64,000 nt of DNA from Halicephalobus mephisto. Its lineage: Eukaryota > Nematoda > Chromadorea > Rhabditida > Panagrolaimidae. A program made the translations under genes and the position numbers. Each line of letters starts with the position of its first letter. Position 1 is the stretch's first letter. The notes under the pieces are model-generated. The model saw nothing but the letters and a program-made list of their open reading frames with translations. It had not been told where the DNA came from and did not search any database. This document shows positions 23,801 through 34,300 of the stretch, piece after piece. The stretch covers positions 50,529 through 114,528 of the forward strand of contig SWDT01000090.1 in NCBI GenBank assembly GCA_009193035.1, read 5' to 3'.

Positions 23801-26484
23801 TTCGCCGAGTAGACTCAAATTCAACTCTACAGGATTTTCTGGAAGTTCTCCATCGTAGTTTTTTACAGTAATAATATTGTCTCCAGTGACTTCTCCGACG
23901 ACGTTGACGCTGCATTTTTCTCTTTTACTTATGGCATTTAAATCGGACAATAACCCAGGATCAACCAGAGCTGCGTTGCTTTCTTGGTATTCGGCCCCCC
24001 AGAGTTCCATTACCGTAATCGTAGGATCTCCTAATTCAAATTTGTTCGCGAAAATTTTTGCTCCACCATTTTTGCCTTCGACGATTTCTTTGAGGACGTT
24101 CCCATTGCCTCCGGCACCTTGATCGTGGATAGATAAAATTGGATTTTTTTCAAGTTCTGTACATGATCGAATAATTCTGTGAAGTTTTTGTTCCATTTCG
24201 GGATCTCCTCTTTGGACAGCTCCGAAATCCAATTCGTCTTTTTGATCGCCTTGGATCTGGACGGAACTCGCCGATCCTCCTCCGATTCCGATTCTGTAAA
24301 CAGGACCTCCGAGTTTCGCAACTAACTGTCCTGGGGAACAGTTTTCCTTCTTGATCAGGTCCTCATCGATGGTCCCTATGCCTCCGGAAAACATCACCGG
24401 CTTGATGTACTCTGATCTTTTTCCATTTGGGAGTTCCATTCCGAAAGATCTAACAAATCCACAAATAACTGGTTCACCGAATTTATTACCGTAATCACTA
24501 GCACCATTACTAGCTTCGATGAGAATTTTCTTCGGTGATGCAAAATTATCCGGATAATCCCATTTTTTATTTTCCCATAATTGAGAATAATTTTCAATAT
24601 TCAAATTTCCAACAGAATATCCAACAATTCCGGCAATTTCGTGAGCTCCTCGACCGGTGGCTTGGACATCCCTTATCCGGCCCCCCGTACCCGTGGCTGC
24701 CCCGGGAAATGGACAAACTCCCGTGGGGAAATTATGGGTTTCAGCAGTGTAAATAATATGTCGTTTTTTATTTTTGATTTTTAATTCAGAATTTTTGACA
24801 GGATTACTCGATACCAAAAATTTTGAATCAAATCCGACGATCGCACTAAATTTTAAAATTAAAACAAATTTAAAAAACATAAAAATAAATTTTAATTTTA
24901 AAAAACAAAAATAAATTTTAAAAAATCGAAAACAAAAATAAAAATAAATTTTAAAATATCTGAAAATGAAAATAAATTCGAAATTTTAAAATATTTGAAA
25001 ACAAAAATAAATACAAAAATTAGATAATGCTTATATTTGAAAATTAAAAAAATTTTTAAATATTCAAAAATTTAAAAAAATTTAAAATATTCGAAAATAA
25101 AAATAAATTTTTAAATGTTCAAAAATAAAAAAAAATTAGAAAATGTTCAAAAATAAAAAAAATTTAAAATATTTGAAAATAAAAATTAATTTTAAATAAA
25201 TATAAAAATATTCTAAAATTTTTCTTACCTGCTGTTGTCACAAAATGCAATAACATTATTTTTGTTTGAGTATTTTTGAGTATTTTGAATTGATTTGAAT
25301 AAAGTTTCTTCTCTTGGAATTCCATCAATTTTTAATTTTCCTTTAAAAAACCAATGTCGACTATGTTCGCTGTTGGATTGGGCTAAATCAAAAATTTCCA
25401 CATCTGTCGGATTTTTTTTAATTTTATTTTTGAAAAAATCAAAATAATATTCGAAATCGGCTTGATCCAGAGCTAATCCGAGTTCATCATTGGCTTTTTG
25501 AAGATTACGAAATCCGTCAAAAGATAAAACATCAATTTCAAAAACGGATTTTTTTTTGTTTTTTTTAAACAAAAAATTTATGGAATTTCCATAAAGACAT
25601 TCGAGCATTCGATCCCCGAAGATGGAAAACATCATTTCGGGAGTAAATCCTGGATGAGTCAGATCTTCAACATCGATTTTATAACGTGTAGAACGCTCCA
25701 ATCGACTGACATTCCGGATTCCGGCAGCTCGAAGAACAGCAACAGCGTTTGTCGAAAATGGAGTAATGAAGGAAAATCTAAAAAACCATGATTGATGAAT
25801 CAACAGCTATACACTTGTTGCCCCAGGGGCTTTTGTTCCCTTAGGATATTTTACCTTCGATTTTATATATTCATTTTTAATTTTTTTAAAATCAATTTTA
25901 AAATTTTTTAAATTTCTAAAATAACAACTATTACTAAAAATGTCGGTTTGAAAAAATTTAATTATACGGTAGTTATCTTCAGGAATGTTTGTTTTTTGAA
26001 GATATTTAATCTTCGATTTTACAATATTGATTTTTAAAATAATTCAAAATCTTAATAAAAAAATTTCGAAATTAGTTCGAATCTAAGAAATCAATTATTT
26101 AAAAAATTAATTTTCACCTTTTTCTAATTTCTAAAATAATCTGAAAAAATTACAGAAATACCCCCAGGGATCAATTACCGTATACCACGATCAAATCCGA
26201 ACTTACCTTGGACCAATTTCAACCACGTAAGAATCCTTCGAAAAACTACTTTTTCTTGAAAGATCCGGATTCAACGGATTTTGAGAAAGAAGATATTTTA
26301 ATTTTTCTCCATATAAGTCTTCAAATTTTTCCAAATTTGTTTCAGAATCCAAAATAACATAATAACAATATTCAATTTTCACTTTTACATCAATATTAAA
26401 TTTATTTTTTATTTCTTTACGAAATTTAACCAAATGAAAATCCTTCAACAAAGATGAGAAATATTTAATACAACCAGAATCCAT
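17806..26484 (-). CDS. pfas-1: Phosphoribosylformylglycinamidine synthase (PFAS/FGAR amidotransferase)
   Basis: Nine exons (26484-26207, 25777-25229, 24845-23789, 22741-22379, 21996-21450, 21402-21251, 20731-20191, 20147-20001, 18119-17806) join in phase into 1315 aa, the usual length for eukaryotic PFAS. It converts FGAR, glutamine and ATP to FGAM, the fourth step of de novo purine synthesis, in the cytosol. Visible signatures are AETHNFPTGVCPFPGAATGT, GGGSASSVQ, HDQGAGGNGNVLKE, GGKDSLSMAA and AGHDVSDGGL in the synthetase part. The C-terminal glutaminase domain has FSFGICNGCQ (nucleophile Cys near 1146) and GRHLAMMPHPDRSF (His near 1273). The usual Glu two residues after that His is Asp here. 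The ATG at 26484 was preferred over an upstream non-ATG extension because a CTTCAG acceptor sits at 26519-26521, consistent with trans-splicing just upstream. The DUOXA gene lies upstream on the same strand. Confidence 0.96.
19222..19555. mobile_element. MITE-like element, family B copy 1, in pfas-1 intron 8
   Basis: A 334-bp element with terminal inverted repeats: the left end TACGAAAAATCGTAACTTGT and the reverse complement of the right end, TACACCAAATAGGTAACTTT. It is nearly identical along its length to copy 2 at 22031-22370. Motifs GTAACTTTTGG and GTAACAAATG are shared with family A. Confidence 0.8.
22031..22370. mobile_element. MITE-like element, family B copy 2, filling pfas-1 intron 4
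   Basis: A 340-bp copy, nearly identical to 19222-19555. The left end is TACAAGCAAAAAATCGTAAC and the inverted right end is TACACGGAAAAAAAGTGACT. Intron 4 spans 22378-21997 (382 bp), so the element is about 89% of it. Only 8 nt remain between the splice donor and the element and 34 nt on the acceptor side. Confidence 0.85.
23367..23612. repeat. 38-bp tandem repeat in pfas-1 intron 3
   Basis: About six copies. The word TTCGGATTTCTAAATTTC recurs at 23405, 23443 and 23481, an exact 38-bp period, with a small insertion in the fifth or sixth unit. Confidence 0.85.
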
Positions 26485-26871
26485 GACCAAAACGATCAAA
26501 AAACAGGCACCTAAGACACTGAAGAGTAAACACTTCAACTGATAAAAATCTATTTTTTTATGAACGTTCGTTCGGTCTGGTTAACTGTCCAATTCAAAGT
26601 CATTTATGTCAATTTCCTTGAAAAAATCTTAATCTTGATGTACTTTTGAAGGATTGACAGATAGTTCATTGATTTTTTGAGTATCAATAACACAAAATCA
26701 CTAAATCTACTGTAATTCAGTCATGGCTAATAATAAAAAACAATACCCATAAAAATTCGACAATGCTTGGCAGAACTAAAACTCGTCAATTTTTTAATTT
26801 TTAAAATAAAGCTCCGCATTTTAAAGTAAGTATAATTTGATGACTACATTACATCTAATAAATTCCCGAGA
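26485..26871. promoter_or_regulatory. Gap between DUOXA stop and pfas-1 start
   Basis: 387 bp on the transcribed strand between two co-oriented genes. An acceptor-like TTTACTCTTCAG ends at 26519, 35 nt upstream of the pfas-1 ATG, consistent with spliced-leader addition. The spacing is at the upper end of that seen in nematode operons. No clear AATAAA was found after the DUOXA stop. Confidence 0.4.
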
Positions 26872-28623
26872 TCACAGGCCATCATTATGACCATTTGTTT
26901 CGAGCTCAAATGAGCAAGAGATTGTTGACGGAGTTGTTGAGTTTCTGCACGTTGTAGAAACAGATCTATTGAGAGAAGAAGAGTTACTATCAGGAGGACT
27001 TTCTGCAGAGCATCCTTTGGGCAATGAGATCTTCTTAGGGATACCACAATTGTCATCTATTCTTGATGAAAATATCGTATAAAATCTGAACGATGTACGT
27101 GATTGAAGAATCCATATTAATCCATATCCAATCAAGCATGCAACACCTAAATTTAACTTTACTCAAAACCATTACAACTACTGTATAACTTACCTGCTCC
27201 AAAAGTTAAATAAAACGAATAAGATGGATTAAATGTTAAAATCGCAAATTTGTCATTTGGAGCGGGATATCGAATATTCAAATCAGATGGCGTATTCAGG
27301 AAATATATCAAATCTCCAATAAGAGTAACAATACCAACCAAGAATCCTGTCTTAGCGAAATAATGTGGTACTAAAACCAGCATGACAAATTGCAACAACC
27401 AACATGCAAAAGCGAGCCTGAAATTTTTCCTAGATTAAACTTGGAACATTTTTCTTGAAGAGGCAATTACAAAGACCGGTTGCTTTTTGGTTTCAAATGC
27501 AGTTACTCCAGACGATCACGGAACAATCCGGATCACCTTTAGATTGGATTTTTAAGTGAATCCAAAAAATTTGTTTTTCAATCTGACAAATCTTGAAACC
27601 AATTTAGCTAATTAAGGGGGTTAACGCCCCCGAAAAAGAATCCGTAGCCAAAAATCTCTTATAATGAAGTCATAAGAACCAATAAAACTGGTTTGACGAA
27701 AAAGCAATTATTCAAGTGTCGCAATTTCCAACAATTCAGGTACATATGCCATTTCACTAACTCACCAAAGAATCACAAACGTGTAGTAGCCTGCCAATCT
27801 ATACTGTCTTCCCCAAACGAATCCTGCTCTATCAACACTCAAGTATTCTATGACTTTCAAAATTGGATAAGGTAGACCTTTATAAAGTGCATGTTCCAGT
27901 TCTCTTTCCATCGAACTCACTAAAAAAATCCTTTTTGTTTGAAAAAAGTGAATTCTTTCTCACCATCTGAAAATTCAAACCGCTCATTGTAGTTAAGACT
28001 GACTTCATGATCATCTTCGTAAATAAGACTGAGAAGTGAAAACTGATCGCTGTCTTTGTCTAGAAATTATAAATCATAAAACAAAAAATAAATTGATTCT
28101 TACTCGTTAATGTTATGTTGATATGTTTCAAGCCAATCTTGACTCCTAATGTAGCATTCAACTTTGCATTGGTGAAGGCTTTATAGGTTGTGAAGATATG
28201 AACTCGACCTGTGTGCCAAAACGGAGAATAGATGGCAACTGAAAACATTTCTGACATTTATTTGATTTGATTAATTGGGACAATTTGTTGTGACTTGCTC
28301 CCTATTGGGCGAAAATTGTTTCGTCTCCATAAAATGCCCGAGGTCGCATCATTTCAAATAAGAACAAAACAAACAAAACAGATTTAAGGAAATCACATAC
28401 CCAAAATAATAAGACCGATTCCCATGAAAAATAGGAAACTGAACGTAGAAATCCATTTGTACCGTCTTATTCCGCAGAAAATGAGCAAATATGCCACTAT
28501 CGGGATTGCAAAACCAGATAAAATGGCCAAAATTTGGAAATCTACAAAAACTGGACTCGGATTTTCGCCATACCAAGTAGGTGCGCCGTTCTCCCGAAAT
28601 GCATCAAACCAGCCAATGGACAT
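26872..28623 (-). CDS. Dual oxidase maturation factor (DUOXA family)
   Basis: Six exons (28623-28401, 28238-28104, 28059-27964, 27919-27766, 27417-27194, 27146-26872) join in phase into 368 aa. The chain starts with a short extracellular-type segment and membrane segments at about 37-57 and 62-85. An extracellular loop has YKAFTNAKLNATLGVKIGL, NITLT and YNERFEF, all typical of DUOXA; three more membrane segments and a Ser/Thr-rich cytoplasmic tail follow. QYRLAGYYT matches the DUOXA signature before TM3. DUOXA proteins escort dual oxidase from the ER and stay with it at the surface, supporting hydrogen peroxide production used in nematode cuticle cross-linking; the role here is inferred from family. 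The ATG at 28623 was chosen over an upstream in-frame TTG. The C. elegans counterpart is called doxa-1; one-to-one orthology is not tested, so no symbol is given. Confidence 0.88.
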
Positions 28624-30109
28624 TTCACCGTACAAAATACAGGAATCTTATTTTGTGACGGAATCTGACTCAAAATGTCAAGAGGTTGAACACTGTTTGC
28701 TTTTCAAAGAATCCACCGTTACCACCAAGCCACCCAGCAACGTTCTTTCAGCATGCGCAAGGGAACGGAACCCGTTAATCGCACCAGACAAGTACGTATG
28801 TTCAATTACTTAACACTAGTAAGTTTCTTCTGGTTTATGTATTGATGAACACTAGTCGCCTCCAATGGCGACTTGCCGACGTCAGCATGCCAAATAAAAA
28901 ATCGCAAGTTTGATTCACTTGAGAAGTAATAATTCCTCCTGAAAATTAACAGCTAATGAGTGTAACAGATTAATCGAGGGCATATCAAACATGAACGAAA
29001 ACCAAAATTACACGTTCGAACGTCTTGTTTGAACCTGTTTGTAAGTGACGACCTGAACAGCCAACCCTTGAAAGCCACAAACAGGTTGGTTAAATGATAG
29101 AGTTGAGACCCACAAAAAGCTGTCAGACTCGAAAACAAGTGCTAGAGAATAATATTAATTACATATCGTAAATGATAAAAGTAATTCTTCAAAAAGATCA
29201 AATTGAAACCATTGGGTCGTAGAATGCGCAAAGTTCAATAGTATACGAAAGGGTATTAGCAAGGTTTAATATATCAACAGCAGCACATATGAGAACAATA
29301 ACACGATTGAAGTTTAACAATGTATCAATTAATTGATTAACAAATTTCTTCGGGAGTGCATGAAAGACCAGAGAACATTATGAGCATTTAATACAAAACC
29401 AATACCGTACATATACAGGAAAAAATTAAAAATAAGAATTAGTAATGACCAAAATTAGTAATACAGTTGACATTGAAAATTCTTTGATACTGATCTGCAG
29501 GTCCTTCATTTCAAAACTGCGCAAAAGATGAAGAAATATTGGAATTTGGTATATAAATCATAATGTCTAGAAAAACACAAGGACGAGAATAACAAGAGTC
29601 AGTAATAACGCTGACGTTCGAAATTCTTTGAATAAATATATTAATTGCTCTGTAATATTTACTATTTCGGGACCACGTGAATGACGGGGGAATATTAAGA
29701 TTCAGTACAAACAACAACGCGAATAAATTTAAAGTGATATATGAAAATAAGAATAAAAATAAGAATAATTAATAAGGAAATTAATGCTTGGAGCATGTTC
29801 AACAGAAAATATTAACATTCGAAATTTTTCGTTCCGGGAGCGCGTAAAAGATAGAGAAATATATTTAAAAAACAAGAATTTTAAAGAAATAATAGATAAA
29901 AGTAAAAATAAAAGTAATAAGTAGGGAAATTGACACTTTCACTTTATTCAACAGACAGTATACTAATTTATTAATTTTCTGAAGTTTTTCGTTCCGGGAC
30001 CGGGCTTTCTAGTTTGGTCGCTGTTTGGACGAATATAAATCAAATAAAAAAATTTCTGCAAAAAAATAAACATTTAAAAAAATTTAAAATAACTTTTACA
30101 AATAATCAA
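28624..30109. other. Intergenic region with diverged repeats
   Basis: No gene was found. From about 29230 to 30010 there are about four diverged units sharing words such as GAAATTCTTTG and TTCGTTCCGGGA, each followed by AAGATAGAGAAATAT-like text at roughly 150-200 bp spacing. This suggests an old tandem array. Confidence 0.4.
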
Positions 30110-30465
30110 ATGTGTATTTGTATTTTCGATCATCAATCAATAATATCAGAAAGCAGACGGATAAAGAAGGAGAACCTCGAAGATAGCAGCAGCAACAAAA
30201 CATCAAATAGCGGGTTCACTGCAGGGCAACGATTTTTTTCAATTGCCTCCGAATCTGAACTTCTTCGTGAAAATCGGAAAAAGATGAAAAAATGCCTCTT
30301 CAAAGGTGATTCTGGAACGAAAAATAATTTCAAAAAATCAAAAATTTAATATTGATTTTTAAAAATAATTTTAAAAAATAAAATTAATTTTTAAAAAAGA
30401 ATAAATTTTTAGAATCACGAACAATAGATGAAGCCTGGAGAATGAAATCCTCCGCCGGGTCTTGA
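30110..30465 (+). CDS. Candidate small two-exon gene, hydrophilic, unrecognised
   Basis: Exon 30110-30305 starts with ATG and ends at a donor (AAAG then GTGATT). Exon 30413-30465 follows an ATTTTTAG acceptor and ends in TGA, giving 82 aa. The protein is basic and Ser-rich (KENLEDSSSNKTSNSG, SELLRENRKKMKKC) with no known domain. A different last exon, 31083-31195, also joins the first exon in phase and would add a Ser-rich tail ending HSYKPHFQ. Antisense frames in the same DNA are also coding-like, so strand and structure are uncertain. The true start may lie in an upstream exon. Confidence 0.3.
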
Positions 30466-31332
30466 TTCGCGATAACCAAACTGAAATCAGGTTTGACGAG
30501 GATCAATCCATAATTGCAATTAGAAAATCCATGTCTTTTTGCAAAAAGATGATGAATCGATTTCAAATTTAAAAATTAAATCATAATTTGACGCAATCGG
30601 GTGGGATTTTAAGAACGAGATTTTTGAATTTATTTAAAATTAAAAATTAGTTTAAATTAAAAAATTTATTTTAAAATTAAAAATTAGTTTAAATTAAAAA
30701 ATTTATTTAAAAATTAAAAATTAGTTTAAAATAAAAAATTTATTTTAAAATTAAAAAATTAGTTTAAATTTTAAAATTTATTTTAAAATTAAATCATAAT
30801 TTGACGCAATCGGGTGAGATTTTAAAAATGAAATTTTTAAATATATTTTAATAATAATTTTAAAAAATAAAAGTACTTTTTTGAAATTAAAAATGGAGAA
30901 ATTATTGTAAAAACACAAAATTGTAAAATAATCTTAAAAATTTAAGTAATATTGTATTAAATATATTTTTAAAAATTAAGATTACACCAAATATTTGAAA
31001 ATTAAACTTACACTAAACATATTTTTAAAAATTAAAAATGCAAAAAATACACTAAATTTGATTTTTTATGATTATTGAATAGAACGAACAATTAAGCACA
31101 GTGGCTCATCTAAGGATTCCCTCAGTTCATATAAAACTGGGTCATCATCCTCACCGGGGATTTTGCAACACTCATATAAACCTCATTTTCAATAATTGAA
31201 GAAAATCGAACATAAATATTTATAGAAAAGAAATATCCAAGAAAAAATAAGCTCATATTTATAAACATGGATCCAAGGCGGAGCTCGTCTTCCTATTTTT
31301 TCTTTTACGTGAGAAATCAAGTTGAGGAAGAC
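30466..31332. other. AT-rich repeats downstream of the Mesh-like gene
   Basis: 30600-30840 is a short tandem of TTTAAAATTAAAAATTAG-like units, with the segment ATCATAATTTGACGCAATCG at both ends (about 30579 and 30794). 31083-31195 is open on the plus strand (possible alternative exon, see 30110) and on the minus strand as well. Confidence 0.45.
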
Positions 31333-34300
31333 TCATGCACGTGTCTCACGGCCAACGAAGGACCCTGGAGGTAGAGGTACTTCGGCCGGAGGCGGAGTCC
31401 TTTGGGTATGTCTGAGGATAGATACTGGTTGTGATCCAGATATCACTTCGATCGGCTTCGAGACCCTTTGAGATATCGTCACAGGCCGACTAGATTCCCT
31501 AAAATCTCAATTTCATCATCACTTTCGTAATCTTTTAAAACATGTTTTCAATACAGGAGGAAAATTCCTTTTTTGTTGCGCGAAGCTTACGAAAAAGCTG
31601 GTTTTTTGACTAACAAAGTTCCGTAAAACCTTGAAACACGTGAAAAAATCGAGAATGCGAGTATTTTTGGAGCCCATATGCAATAACGGAAAAAACTAGC
31701 GCAAACAAGAACCGGATCTTTAAGAATCTAGTACTTTATTGAGCTGTCTACAGCCAAAGGTAGTTTGCACCCTAAGTCAAGTACAGCTCCAGGTTGTCTA
31801 ATATTAGAATTTGAAGGTGTAATAAAATACAGCTCCTCAGATTCAAGCATTGGTTGCAATTTCATTTATTAAGTAGTAATAGAAAAGTATTATGCATTGT
31901 TAAAAGCTCTGCAATATCCTCTATGATTTGATATATCGATGATATCTCTAAAGCTTTTATTTGAAAAATTACGACAACTATAAAGGGTATTATAATAAAG
32001 CCCGAAATTTCGAGATTATTGGTTGCAATTTAATTTATTAAATAGTGATAGAAAAATATTATGCATTGTTAAAAGCTCTGCAATATCCTCTATGATTTGA
32101 TATATCGATGATATCTCTAAAGCTTTTATTTGAAAAATTACGACAACTATAAAGGGCATTATAATAAAGCCCGAAATTTCGAGATTATTGGTTGCAATTT
32201 AATTTATTAAATAGTGATAGAAAAGTACTGTATATTATCAGAATTTTCAGAGTAGATCCTATAATTTGAATTATCAATGATATCTATACAACTTTTACTT
32301 TTAAAATTACGATGAAGAACACAAATATTTTCTCCATAAAAGTTGTTAAATTTCATATTTTAGAAACTCTAATACTTTTGTTGTTACTTTTGAAGCATAT
32401 TGTATATAGCAGTCTCTGATAACTTAAATTATAAATTTCATTGGGGAGATTCTAATAACATAGAACTTTTCTATTACTGCATAAGAAACCAAACTACAAC
32501 TAGTAACTCTATGATTACAGACCATATTGTAATTTCCGAACTGTTTTCAAAGTAATATCTGCTCTAATTTATCTGCAATCCTAATGAATCCCTGATATTT
32601 GTCTTTTTTGAGCATTGGACGACAAAAAATAAAACAACTATTTCGAGAATAATTTTGCCAAAGCTGGTTTTGAGAGTTGGAACAACTCGTTGTTCCAGAG
32701 GCTTTTGATCCTTATCGAACTCGCCCGATTATCGGCGATTGTTATCGAATTTGACAACTTTTAACTTACCCTGGTTCGGCTTTTCGGAATGTAATCCTGG
32801 TTTCTGGATGTAAACTAACACGACGGAAATAGCAGGCCATGAATATTGCTCCGATAAAAAGACAAATAGCCACAGAACTCAGAATCCCGGTCATCCACTT
32901 GAGACCAGTCTCCACAGTTCTTCCTGAAAATCCTCGACATTACAAAAATTAAATTAAAAAACTGACTTCTACACCATACATGCCACCCAGGGGTCCAGGT
33001 TCCGTTGATACAGGTCCTCTGATTCGTCCCATGGATGAAGAACTCAGGTTTGCAAGTAAAGGTTACAGTAACGCCATCGAGGTAGTTGTTCCCTGGGGGG
33101 TACTTGACTACCCCTGGGGCAGTCAACAATGCTCCACAACTTACGGCTAAAAATTGAAAATAAAAAACTTTCAAAATTAGAATTTAAAAAATTACTTCTT
33201 ATTGATCCTTTGAATTTTAATTCCGTTAATTTTGTTTGGACTTCTAGAGTGTTCATGGCGATTTCCCTTCTTCCGGTTAAAAAGTAGTCGTATTCACATT
33301 CGTATACATTCTGACAAGCGGTCCGGACTTCTTCCAGAGTGAAGGCAAGACTGGCGTTGTACTGTAGTCTGTAGGGATCGGCTTCTGGGTAGTAATTTTT
33401 GTCATCTCCGAAGAGTAACGGATTGTAAATAGGCTTAATGTGGTCCTGAAAAAGTAGTTTATGTCTGCTTCCGTCGACTTTCCAGGACTGTCCGAACTGG
33501 TAAGCCTGGATGTTATCCGCTTCTGTGGGCGGATGGTTGATGTGTGTGATGTGGCCTTCTGGAGTCATCAAGTCGTCCAAATGGTTGTCATTAAATGTCC
33601 CCAGCAACCCTACTGTTACAAATCTCTGTGCCCCAGCGGAGTACTGTAACGTCGACGGTGGAGCGATGTAATTGTTGAAATTGTTCCTTAAATTGCTCGT
33701 GGCTCGACCTCTTTCGTCATATCCGGTTCCGAACCAGTCATAACCCCGGGTATACTGAAAACAATTGTAAAAAAACATAAAATTTAAAGAAACAAACAGC
33801 ATAAGTTTCGTTAAAATCCGGCGGAAGGAGAACCATGACGGATAGAACTCCATGAGCTTCCGTGACGGATATCCCGGCTCCAGAATCAAACATAACTTGA
33901 ATCTCCGACTGATTGTGGTTCCTTTCTGGAGATCTCAACGTAACTCCACGGAACCTCTGCATCTTAAGTTCAGGAGTGTCGAAATAACAATAGTGTCCAT
34001 TTACGACAACATCCATCCTATACCGCCATCGGCGAAATTCCTTTCTTGCAAAAATTTGAACAATATCCGATTGATTTTCTCTCGCAGCTACTCCTGTGAT
34101 GACAGAAGCCCGAACTACTTGATTCCCTGGAAAATTACAATAAATAAATTTTTCAAATTTCAATTATGTGATGTAAAAGTCAAAAATTACACGAGGAATC
34201 TGTTTTGTCAGTTGACGTTAAAGTTCGAAATTGAAATTCGAGTTTTTTTGAGACTTAATTTTTGATTCGAAATACCCAGCTATCAGAAACTATCAATTTA

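Noticed and set aside
24031..24321. 96-codon minus-strand ORF inside PFAS exon 3
   Set aside because: Out of frame with the well-supported PFAS reading; a shadow.
26485..26538. N-terminal extension of PFAS that looks like a signal peptide
   Set aside because: It depends on a TTG start and crosses a CTTCAG acceptor. PFAS is cytosolic, and the ATG at 26484 gives the normal N terminus.
28424..28813. 129-codon plus-strand ORF
   Set aside because: Antisense to DUOXA exon 1, whose frame has membrane segments and family motifs.
31083..31195. Alternative last exon for the Mesh-like gene on the minus strand
   Set aside because: Phase fits a GTGAGA donor in exon 8, but the acceptor (AAATGAG) is poor. 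Kept only as an ambiguity.
33852..34265. 137-codon plus-strand ORF
   Set aside because: Antisense to the exon at 33798-34126 and runs into intron; no independent support.
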